Source: a virus
Length of the DNA: 31,643 bases
IMG/VR virus record: IMGVR_UViG_3300047478_000160
Location: 1-31,643 of that record
Direction: 5' to 3' (one strand)
The translations under genes and the position numbers were made by a program. Below the pieces are notes generated by a model. That model ran no database searches. It saw only the letters and a program-made list of their open reading frames with translations, and was not told the origin of the DNA. Shown here piece after piece: positions 23,811 through 29,285 of this stretch; within the stretch, counting starts at the first letter, position 1; every line of letters begins with the position of its first letter.

Positions 23811-24938
23811 ATGGCAAATTGGTCACTACCTACCACCGGCTCCACCTACGTCAACTACACGACGGAGTTGGACGCCCGTCTGAAAGACCTGGCGTATGGG
23901 CTTGACCCAGCCACTAGCACGCCTACAAACGTACCTACCAATGCGATCCGTTGGAACTCTGCATCGTTCCGCTGGGAGAAGTTCAACGGAACGGCCTGGA
24001 ATGCACTAGCGGCCAGCTACGCAATCACGATCACGGGTAGCGCGGCAACCCTCACAACCGCAAGAGCGATTGCTCTTTCTGGCGACGCATCAGGGACAGC
24101 AAACTTTAACGGTTCGGCTGGAATCACGATCTCTACAACACTAGCGAACACCGCCGTAACAGCGGCCAGTTACGGCAGTGCTACACAGACCCCGACATTC
24201 ACAGTTGATTCCAAAGGAAGACTGACTGCGGCTTCCGCCGTAACGGTCACACCAGCCTGGTCAAGCATCACCAGCAAGCCGACGACGGTCTCCGGGTTCG
24301 GCATCACCGATGCGGTATCGAACGCTGGTGGAACACCCTCGATCACCTCTGGGCTATTTAGCGCACGACCAGCGGCAGGAACAGCAGGGCGCTTGTTCAT
24401 CGCTACCGATACGGCTGAAACATACCGAGACACAGGCTCCGCGTGGGTTCTATTGTTACCAGCGTTTATTGGTGATGTTACAAAAGCAGTTAATGGAACA
24501 GTACTGACACTGAGCGCTACTGGAGTTACCGCAGCCGCATACGGTGGGAATAACTCCATTCCGTCAATCACTGTAGACGCGAAAGGTCGCGTAACAGCGG
24601 CATCGACCGTTACGCCAAGCGGAACATGGGCAATCTCAATTATCGGCGATGTCACTGGCGATGTCACTGGTAATTTAACCGGCAATGTCACTGGTAATTT
24701 AACCGGCAATGTCACTGGTAATTTAACCGGCAATGTCACTGGTAATTTAACCGGCAATGTCACTGGAAATGTCACTGGAAACGCAAGTACAGCTACTTCT
24801 TTAGTAACTTCTAACTTTACTGTTGTTGAAGCAGGTGGGGTTCTTCAGTTTAAATACGGATCAACTGTAGTAATGTCAATGTCTTCTACTGGTAATTTAA
24901 CTGCGGCATCAAACATAACTGCTTACGGTACACCATAA
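23811..24938 (+). CDS. Tail fibre protein with collar-type repeats and a VTGN tandem repeat
   Basis: A 375-residue fibre protein. The N-terminal region (MANWSLPTTGSTYVNYTTEL, then RWNSASFRWEKFNGTAWNAL) is like the virion-anchoring domain of many tail fibres. Two copies of a fibre repeat follow: about residues 95-145, ending TVDSKGRLTAAS, and about 220-270, ending TVDAKGRVTAAS. Then a run of [DN]-[VL]-T-G tetrapeptides (about 280-323) leads to a short C-terminal part (FTVVEAGGVLQFKYGS) that resembles the ends of marine myovirus structural proteins. Base composition drops sharply at the tetrapeptide run, so the 3' end may have been exchanged by recombination. It is expressed from promoter g. 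Confidence 0.82.
   Translation: MANWSLPTTGSTYVNYTTELDARLKDLAYGLDPATSTPTNVPTNAIRWNSASFRWEKFNGTAWNALAASYAITITGSAATLTTARAIALSGDASGTANFNGSAGITISTTLANTAVTAASYGSATQTPTFTVDSKGRLTAASAVTVTPAWSSITSKPTTVSGFGITDAVSNAGGTPSITSGLFSARPAAGTAGRLFIATDTAETYRDTGSAWVLLLPAFIGDVTKAVNGTVLTLSATGVTAAAYGGNNSIPSITVDAKGRVTAASTVTPSGTWAISIIGDVTGDVTGNLTGNVTGNLTGNVTGNLTGNVTGNLTGNVTGNVTGNASTATSLVTSNFTVVEAGGVLQFKYGSTVVMSMSSTGNLTAASNITAYGTP
24648..24779 (+). repeat. 12/24-bp tandem repeat in the tail fibre gene
   Basis: Eleven consecutive 12-base units each encode [DN]-[VL]-T-G. Units 3-10 are four copies of a 24-base pair of units, AATTTAACCGGC followed by AATGTCACTGGT (24672-24767), identical except for the last base of the final copy. 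Near-identity at the DNA level indicates recent expansion. The reading frame is kept whatever the copy number. Confidence 0.93.
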
Positions 24939-24980
24939 TGAAAAACGGTAAAGAATATTTTTAAGAAAGATAAAAACTAA

Positions 24981-25430
24981 ATGTCATTACAAGGTTCCGG
25001 TGCGATTAGCCTTGCCAACTTGGCGGCTGAGTTCGGTGATAGTCCTCCATATTCCATGAGTGAATACTATCGTGGTGGAGCTTTAGTACCTGCATCTATT
25101 CCATATACGGCTACTGCAACTGAGGGACCGTATTACACTCAAGGCGCAACTTCCTGGCTCACTTGGTATAACGGCGGCGAAACAGGCAATAGCGCCCAGT
25201 GGGGAGGCGGCAGTGTAGCTGATAATATTCCAGCAGGGACTTACTCGATATCTATCGGGGGATATCTATATTATAGGTCTTATTATGTTGCCCACGATGA
25301 TAAATTGAGTCTCGATGAATATGCAATCGCTCGAAATTCTTACTACACGGCCTATGAAACAGTCAATACGGGAATACCTGGCAGCGGACAAATTAGTCTT
25401 AATCAATTTTACGGAGGAAGAAAAACATGA
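24981..25430 (+). CDS. Small structural protein with paired 'ISL..(Y/F)YGG' motifs
   Basis: A 149-residue protein. It opens GSGAISLANLAAEFGDSPPY and continues SMSEYYRGG, and ends GSGQISLNQFYGGRKT. The motif 'G.ISL...(F/Y)YG' at both ends is common in structural proteins of marine T4-like phages, where I have seen it near tail or fibre genes. The centre is a beta-rich, Tyr-rich domain (AGTYSISIGGYLYYRSYY). It is the first full gene in the AT-rich island, downstream of the fibre gene with only a weak ribosome binding site. It probably belongs to the virion surface; a specific function cannot be given. It overlaps the next gene by four bases (ATGA). Confidence 0.65.
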   Translation: MSLQGSGAISLANLAAEFGDSPPYSMSEYYRGGALVPASIPYTATATEGPYYTQGATSWLTWYNGGETGNSAQWGGGSVADNIPAGTYSISIGGYLYYRSYYVAHDDKLSLDEYAIARNSYYTAYETVNTGIPGSGQISLNQFYGGRKT

Positions 25431-25771
25431 GTGATATTACAATTAAATTAACATCTTTGAAGTTGATAAACAACGATCAACACACCAATGCGATAGCAGA
25501 AGCCTATGTGGAGGTGGAAATATCAGACGAATCAAAAACGACCAAACATATGGTAATTGGTAAATTTGACACATCTAATATTCCTAATTTTACAGACTTT
25601 TCCAATATAACCAATGAACAAATTATCGAATGGGCTTTCTCTCAGTTTAATGGACAAGATAAGTTATTGGAAGGTTTACAAAAAGTTCATGATAATGCTC
25701 CTTCCGATCAGACAACTATCACATCTGCTCCAGGAATTAATGGTTTCAAATTTGGAAAGATTTCTGTATGA
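25427..25771 (+). CDS. Small tail-associated protein, DUF7936-like (divergent copy)
   Basis: A 114-residue protein overlapping the genes on both sides by four bases (ATGA). The pattern of an N-terminal strand pair (ITIKLTSLKLINNDQHTNAIAEAYVEV), a middle strand, then FTDFSNITNEQIIEWAFSQF and a terminal helix GLQKVHDNA matches the intact protein encoded at 27881-28204, which reads FTAFADLTHDQLATWVEEAL at the same place. I associate this pattern with DUF7936-type proteins found beside tail fibre genes in marine phages, some of which may be fibre chaperones. The family name is from memory and the role is inference. This copy has an extra 20-residue tail and AT-rich codons. Confidence 0.55.
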   Translation: MSDITIKLTSLKLINNDQHTNAIAEAYVEVEISDESKTTKHMVIGKFDTSNIPNFTDFSNITNEQIIEWAFSQFNGQDKLLEGLQKVHDNAPSDQTTITSAPGINGFKFGKISV

Positions 25772-26268
25772 GTTTAATGAATATATCCAGCCAAGAAATT
25801 TATGGTGACGTGATAGCGCTTACTTTAATAACTCCACCACATACGATTGTTCCTATTGTTGTGGAATCTCAAGTGACTAGTACAAATTTGGATCATTACG
25901 GCATTATTCTGCGAGGATCTGCAAAATTGTATGATCCGAATGATGCATTAGTTGCTTCTTGGATCGAAGGAACTACAGATGATACTTTTCCAATGACATA
26001 TGAACGGGGTGTGTATACATTTAAGGTCGGTGCTGAAGAAACTGAACATGTTTGTTTTTCTAAAATGAGATCATTGATAATCCGTGAAGAATTAAAAATG
26101 ATTGCAGGAGAATCAGTTACTTTGGAAAACAAAAAATGTATTTTAGTTGCCAAAGGTGAAGCACTACTCAATGGTGTTGCAATTACAGGACCATATATTG
26201 TTGGTGTACATTCACCAACTGTTCAAGTTGTAGCTACTACAGATTGTTTTGTAATAGGAATTAAATAG
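25768..26268 (+). CDS. Cupin-like beta protein of unknown function
   Basis: A 166-residue protein with a run of short beta strands typical of a jelly-roll or cupin: LIIREELKMIAGESVTLENK, then CILVAKGEALLNGVAITGPY, then VQVVATTDCFVIGIK. The ordering (strand, 'aGe.v.l', strand, 'G.....g....gp', strand) is cupin-like, but the metal-binding histidines of enzymatic cupins are not present in the usual positions, so it is more likely structural. AT-rich codons and its place in the island indicate import. ATGA overlap with the preceding gene implies coupled translation. Confidence 0.5.
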   Translation: MSLMNISSQEIYGDVIALTLITPPHTIVPIVVESQVTSTNLDHYGIILRGSAKLYDPNDALVASWIEGTTDDTFPMTYERGVYTFKVGAEETEHVCFSKMRSLIIREELKMIAGESVTLENKKCILVAKGEALLNGVAITGPYIVGVHSPTVQVVATTDCFVIGIK

Positions 26269-26300
26269 TATATAATGATGTTTATATAATGAAAGTGTGA

Positions 26301-26450
26301 ATGTTTAATTTTTGTCCTCCCAAAGTCCTTACTGACCTAAAATCTCAAACCTTTCCTGATGGTAAAAGATATTATACTTTACCTGATGGTACAAAGTTAC
26401 CTTCCGTTACTACCGTTCTTGGTGCTCAAAAGACAAGATACGATCCATAG
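26301..26450 (+). pseudogene. N-terminal remnant of a PD-(D/E)XK exonuclease of T4-like marine phages
   Basis: A 49-codon open frame reads MFNFCPPKVLTDLKSQTFPD, then GKRYYTLPDGTKLPSVTTVL, then GAQKTRYDP and TAG. The stretch 'G(K/R).Y.TPDG..yPSVTTVLG' is the characteristic start of a PD-(D/E)XK-type exonuclease found in T4-like cyanophages, which normally runs on for over 200 residues containing the catalytic core. Here only the N-terminus remains; after the stop, the same frame reads unrelated residues for 23 codons. It is therefore a broken gene or scar. A near-match to the late-gene palindrome overlaps it at 26322-26343. Confidence 0.65.
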
Positions 26451-26550
26451 GTGAGTGGAGATCCATTCTCTATTAACCGAGTAATGGAGAGATCATGGCT
26501 GTCTTTGCAAAAAATCCATTAAGCGCTGCTTGAGTAGAACCATAAGTCTC

Positions 26551-26579
26551 TTGCATAATACCCAAATACCCTATAAAAT
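26551..26579 (+). promoter_or_regulatory. Promoter without the palindrome, upstream of a small gene
   Basis: TTGCAT (26551-26556), a 17-base spacer and TAAAAT (26574-26579) make a good sigma70-type promoter. Only a half-site (AAGTCTC) lies upstream. Between the exonuclease remnant and this promoter (26451-26550) I see no gene I can support. Confidence 0.6.
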
Positions 26580-26599
26580 CAGCACATTAGGAGATACAC

Positions 26600-26785
26600 A
26601 TGTCTGCCCTGTTTAAAAACAATGCCACTGCATTACTTGCAGATATTCTTGAAAAACATCTTGGTATGGTGGAGAAGCTTCGCTATACTGCGGTTGAGAA
26701 GTCCGACACACCTATTCAGAATCTAATTGATACGGCTGTGGAAACTTATTTATCTACGCTTTACAAATTACGTAACCTAAGCTGA
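26600..26785 (+). pseudogene. C-terminal fragment of a DUF5856-like protein
   Basis: A 61-codon frame whose end, DTPIQNLIDTAVETYLSTLY followed by KLRNLS, aligns with the end of the intact protein encoded at 27474-27839 (DTALQNIIDEIVSLHLSTLF, then LLRRLM). The N-terminal half of that family (AHANHLTTSMFSRHDALQKF in the intact copy) is missing, so this is either a truncated copy or a short paralogue. It has its own promoter (26551-26579) and a ribosome binding site (TTAGGAGA) at good spacing, so it may still be expressed. Codon use and composition are intermediate between the island and the backbone. Confidence 0.55.
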
Positions 26786-26795
26786 GAACTTGATT

Positions 26796-26846
26796 ATGGC
26801 CGATAAACCACAACTCCCATTAACAGACGAACAGCTCGGGGTTTAA
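26796..26846 (+). other. 16-codon open frame directly upstream of the holin-like gene
   Basis: ATG at 26796 opens MADKPQLPLTDEQLGV and stops one base before the holin-like start. There is no clear ribosome binding site. It may be a leader that couples translation, or the remaining N-terminus of a deleted gene. Confidence 0.25.
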
Positions 26847-26847
26847 T

Positions 26848-27411
26848 ATGGATTGGAAAGACATAGTAAGAACAGTAGCCCCGACAGTTGCGACAGCGCT
26901 AGGCTCACCACTGGCCGGCACAGCCGTCAGAGTTCTCTCTGAAGTATTCTTAGGTAAAGACGATGGTACTGAGGCCCAGATCGCAGAAGCGGTCAAGAAC
27001 GCCACTCCAGAACAGCTTCTAGCCCTCAAGAAGGCCGATCAGGACTACGCGGTACAGATCAAGCAACTGGACATCAAACTCGAGGAAGCCTATATCAGTG
27101 ACGTGCAGGACGCTCGCCACGCTCACTCGAGCGACGCAAGAGTGTTTTGGCTAGGTATCGCAATTCTTATTACATTCTCACTCATCATGGGTGCAGTCAT
27201 GTGGACGGCTCACTCTATGCTCCTGGGCGGAATGACCATTAAAGACCCATCCATTGTGGCTGTAGTATTCGGCTTGGTAGGAACAGTTCTCGGTTATGTA
27301 GCCTCGAACGCGCAACAGGTGGTCGGTTACTTCTTTGGCTCATCCAAGGGTAGCTCAGACAAAACCGAAGCAATGGCAAAAGCGGTGGCCGGTATTGGGC
27401 AGGGTAAGTAG
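26848..27411 (+). CDS. Holin-like membrane protein (3TM gene-transfer-agent-type holin family)
   Basis: A 187-residue protein probably acting in the host inner membrane at lysis. The N-terminus DWKDIVRTVAPTVATALGSP followed by LAGTAVRVL matches the amphipathic, possibly membrane-associated start of this family. A charged coiled segment (about 40-95, ATPEQLLALKKADQDYAVQI) leads to two clear transmembrane segments (about 99-120 and 134-152), and the end YFFGSSKGSSDKT is a family hallmark ('YyFGSSaGS..Kt'). Known members are proposed holins, mostly by context. No endolysin is recognisable in the window. High G+C returns here after the AT-rich island. Confidence 0.72.
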   Translation: MDWKDIVRTVAPTVATALGSPLAGTAVRVLSEVFLGKDDGTEAQIAEAVKNATPEQLLALKKADQDYAVQIKQLDIKLEEAYISDVQDARHAHSSDARVFWLGIAILITFSLIMGAVMWTAHSMLLGGMTIKDPSIVAVVFGLVGTVLGYVASNAQQVVGYFFGSSKGSSDKTEAMAKAVAGIGQGK

Positions 27412-27418
27412 GTTTTGA

Positions 27419-27447
27419 TTGCCAAATAGAGCAAAATAGAGTAATAT
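27419..27447 (+). promoter_or_regulatory. Promoter ahead of the DUF5856-like gene
   Basis: TTGCCA (27419-27424), a 17-base spacer and TAATAT (27442-27447). The spacer contains two direct copies of AAATAGAG and no palindrome, so this promoter would not be under the same control as sites a-i. Confidence 0.55.
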
Positions 27448-27473
27448 GTCGAACTTCGATAAGGAATAATGAT

Positions 27474-27839
27474 ATGGCTACAGCAGGCGAATTCGTAGGT
27501 TTAATGTTCTTTGAACGTTCAGTGGCTCACGCCAATCACCTGACTACGAGCATGTTCTCACGTCATGATGCTCTTCAGAAGTTCTATGAAGGCATTGTTG
27601 AGCTGGCTGATTCCTTCTCAGAAGCCTATATCGGTCGCTTTGGCGACATCGATGAAATTCAGATGTCTTGGGCAAGCCCTGAAGAAGAAATCATTGACTT
27701 CTTGCAAGGCTCATTAGAGTGGATTGAAGCCAATCGCTACATGGTGGCCCCACAGCGCGATACGGCCCTTCAGAACATCATTGACGAGATCGTTAGCTTG
27801 CACTTGTCGACCCTGTTCTTGCTTAGACGCTTGATGTAA
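27474..27839 (+). CDS. DUF5856-like helical protein
   Basis: A 121-residue, all-helical protein. The N-terminus LMFFERSVAHANHLTTSMFS followed by RHDALQKFYEGIVELADSFSEAY is the pattern I associate with DUF5856 ('lFlsR..AH..HL.T.syakH.AL..FYd.iidL.DsfaEaYqGr'), a conserved protein of unknown function in many T4-like and some other phages. The His/Glu pairs are arranged as in ferritin-like helical bundles, so a metal site is possible; that is inference. The C-terminal helix recurs as a lone fragment at 26600-26785. AAGGA lies upstream, and its stop codon is part of palindrome i. Confidence 0.75.
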   Translation: MATAGEFVGLMFFERSVAHANHLTTSMFSRHDALQKFYEGIVELADSFSEAYIGRFGDIDEIQMSWASPEEEIIDFLQGSLEWIEANRYMVAPQRDTALQNIIDEIVSLHLSTLFLLRRLM

Positions 27840-27858
27840 GCCACAACTGACAAAATCC
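27837..27858 (+). promoter_or_regulatory. Diverged palindromic site (site i)
   Basis: TAAGCCA-CAAC-TGAC (27837-27851) has one mismatch in the left arm and overlaps the stop codon of the DUF5856-like gene. AAATCC one base later is a poor -10. Its placement ahead of 27881 is like the other sites. Confidence 0.45.
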
Positions 27859-27880
27859 CCGTAGTTCTCCCTTTGGAGCG

Positions 27881-28204
27881 ATGACAATGAACACATACAC
27901 TTGGACGTTCTCAGAGCTGGATGTCGACCCGTCATGCCTCGGATTTACGGATGTTGTTCGGCGAGCGGTATGTCAGCTCCACGCAACTGACGGACTAGGT
28001 GGTACAGCAGAACAGGTACATAAAGTCCGATTACAAGACCCTACATCAGAGACATTCACGGCATTTGCTGATCTGACGCATGACCAGCTTGCCACATGGG
28101 TTGAAGAAGCCTTGGGATCTCTGCAACTGGAAGCTATCAAGCAGTGGTTGGATAAAGTTCTTCTCGAACAGAGTTTTGTTAAAACTGTGCCACCTTGGGT
28201 TTAA
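27881..28204 (+). CDS. Small tail-associated protein, DUF7936-like (backbone copy)
   Basis: A 107-residue protein opening MNTYTWTFSELDVDPSCLGF and continuing TDVVRRAVCQLHATDG. Then FTAFADLTHDQLATWVEEAL precedes a terminal helix (AIKQWLDKVLLEQ) and the end VPPWV. It shares this layout with the protein at 25427-25771. I connect the pattern ('W....L........VV..vhw.......G' and 'F..f..lt.eqv..Wv...lg') with DUF7936-type proteins near phage tail fibre genes; function is unproven. ATG at 27881 has GGAG upstream; ATG at 27887 is an alternative two codons later. Confidence 0.62.
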   Translation: MTMNTYTWTFSELDVDPSCLGFTDVVRRAVCQLHATDGLGGTAEQVHKVRLQDPTSETFTAFADLTHDQLATWVEEALGSLQLEAIKQWLDKVLLEQSFVKTVPPWV

Positions 28205-28214
28205 AATGTTATCA

Positions 28215-28243
28215 TTGCAATAAGTCAGTAATGACTTGACAAT
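28215..28243 (+). promoter_or_regulatory. Palindromic promoter-operator (site h)
   Basis: TTGCAA (28215-28220), a 17-base spacer and GACAAT (28238-28243, 4 of 6 matches). The spacer is TAAGTCA-GTAA-TGACTT (28221-28237), a perfect repeat with 6-base arms. Confidence 0.65.
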
Positions 28244-28287
28244 ATAGGAGTATGTACAATAAAATTGCCGATAAATTTGAGGAACCC

Positions 28288-28632
28288 ATGCCCGCCGCAA
28301 AGCTAAATCTCACAGTCGAACAAGAAGCGACGTACAGAAAGCGCCTGATTTGGCGGGATAAGAACCGTCGAGTTATTAACTTAGGCGGTTACACGGGAAA
28401 GATGCAAATCCGCGAAACCTATACAAGCAATACTGTACTGTACGAATTATCTACAGTAAACGGCAGAATGAGCTTATCTACTGCTGGGGTGATCGAGCTG
28501 AATATTTCTTCGAACGACACAGCAAGTTTGAAAGGCGGTGTCTATGACATCGTTTTAACAGCGCCAGACGGCACAGATATTCGCCTGGCACAAGGGAAGT
28601 TAATGGTCTCTCCAGCCGTAACGAAGGATTAA
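28288..28632 (+). CDS. Virion protein of the 'MPAAK' baseplate/tail family
   Basis: I start at ATG 28288 (114 residues), because the family, common among phage tail proteins, opens 'MPAAKi.l.ieQgat...rl.wrd' and GAGGAA lies close upstream. ATG 28252 would add 12 residues, but the AGGAG in front of it is only one base away. The protein reads MPAAKLNLTVEQEATYRKRL, then IWRDKNRRVINLGGYTGKMQ, then IELNISSNDTASLKGGVYDI. Two beta sandwiches are likely. The family is known from sequence context in tail modules; its exact role is not settled. Site h is its promoter. Two bases separate it from the next gene. Confidence 0.68.
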   Translation: MPAAKLNLTVEQEATYRKRLIWRDKNRRVINLGGYTGKMQIRETYTSNTVLYELSTVNGRMSLSTAGVIELNISSNDTASLKGGVYDIVLTAPDGTDIRLAQGKLMVSPAVTKD

Positions 28633-28634
28633 TC

Positions 28635-28844
28635 ATGGCCACGTGCGATACAGAAATCATCCTGGAGGAAGTCGTTGTTACGGAAGTTTTATCCGAATCG
28701 ACGCAGGGGCCACCTGGCCCTAGCACTATTGGAGGTTTCGGCGTAGTTGTCAGCAACATCGGAGACGATGATGTATTGGCGGTTAAGAACGGAACCTGGG
28801 TAAATAAACCGCAAACACAACTGACTGATGGTGGAAATTTCTGA
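28635..28844 (+). CDS. Small tail fibre-associated protein with a collagen-like GPP motif
   Basis: A 69-residue protein. The acidic N-terminus (CDTEIILEEVVVTEVLSEST) is followed by a short collagen-type stretch (QGPPGPS) and a beta-rich end (GDDDVLAVKNGTWVNKPQTQ). Such pieces normally start longer fibre proteins, so this may be the N-terminus of a fibre gene split by the HNH endonuclease gene that begins in its stop codon (ATGA). The alternative is a complete short fibre component. AAGGA precedes the ATG. Confidence 0.55.
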   Translation: MATCDTEIILEEVVVTEVLSESTQGPPGPSTIGGFGVVVSNIGDDDVLAVKNGTWVNKPQTQLTDGGNF

Positions 28845-29269
28845 TGAACAGGAAGCAACGCCTATATTACGAGTTTGGCGCGGAAACAGCAAAGGCGTAT
28901 GAAACATGGGTTGGAATGCGCAGGCGAATTAGAAGTCCCAGACTAGAAAAAGGTGAGGCAAATTACGCTTCTGTGAAAATTTGCAAAAGTTGGGAAAGGT
29001 TTGAAACGTTTTTAAGCGACATGGGTTTGCCAAAGCTAGAGGACTCAATCGATAGAATCGATTCGGCTGGAAATTATGAGCCAAGCAATTGTCGTTGGGC
29101 ATCCGCATTGACGCAATCGAGAAATCGCAAATGCGTAAAGTTAAGTGAAGAAAAAGTAGCAGAAATCAGAAGTTTAGAAAGAACAGCATCACAAGCAGAA
29201 ATTGCAGAAAAATTTAATGTTTCACAAGTAATGATTAGTTCGGTACTTAGAAACAAATCGTGGACATAG
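28844..29269 (+). CDS. Freestanding HNH homing-type endonuclease with C-terminal HTH
   Basis: A 141-residue protein. Residues 18-60 (AYETWVGMRRRI, then KICKSWERFETFLSDMG) and 70-95 (DRIDSAGNYEPSNCRWAS, then TQSRNRK) form the known HNH variant 'LDRIDn.GnYeP.NCRWat...Q..NrR'. A helix-turn-helix follows (about 103-137, VAEIRSLERTASQAEIAEKF, then NVSQVMISSVLRNKSW), as used by homing enzymes for target recognition. The likely job is cutting phage genomes that lack the gene at this locus. Codons are more AT-rich than in flanking fibre genes, which indicates recent entry. It starts inside the stop codon of the preceding short gene, and the next fibre gene begins 16 bases after its end. Confidence 0.82.
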   Translation: MNRKQRLYYEFGAETAKAYETWVGMRRRIRSPRLEKGEANYASVKICKSWERFETFLSDMGLPKLEDSIDRIDSAGNYEPSNCRWASALTQSRNRKCVKLSEEKVAEIRSLERTASQAEIAEKFNVSQVMISSVLRNKSWT

Positions 29270-29285
29270 TTAAAGGAGTTAAAAC

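Larger units (their letters stand above)
24780..26790. other. AT-rich island with T4-like-phage-type genes and gene fragments
   Basis: Composition changes abruptly: 35 of 120 bases are G or C at 26041-26160 (29%), against 37 of 60 at 23821-23880 (62%) and 38 of 60 at 26881-26940 (63%). The island covers the 3' end of the fibre gene, three intact small genes and two truncated ones. It reads as a segment imported from a more AT-rich phage, entering at or near the tandem repeat and ending before the holin-like gene. Confidence 0.7.

Noticed and set aside
24170-24775. 201-codon open frame on the minus strand in the fibre gene
   Set aside because: It is a shadow of the repeat-rich fibre gene; its protein is a monotonous PVTLPVKL repeat and it has no start signals.
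24648-24779. CRISPR array
   Set aside because: The units are contiguous without spacers and encode a regular tetrapeptide in frame.
26451-26522. In-frame continuation after the exonuclease remnant's stop (23 codons)
   Set aside because: The residues do not resemble the rest of that exonuclease and there is no ribosome binding site, so neither a readthrough extension nor a gene is supported.
3217-28237. Late palindromes as RNA hairpins (processing sites)
   Set aside because: The 4-6 bp stems are short, the arms keep one sequence instead of covarying, and in the best copies the repeat sits upstream of the predicted transcript start.
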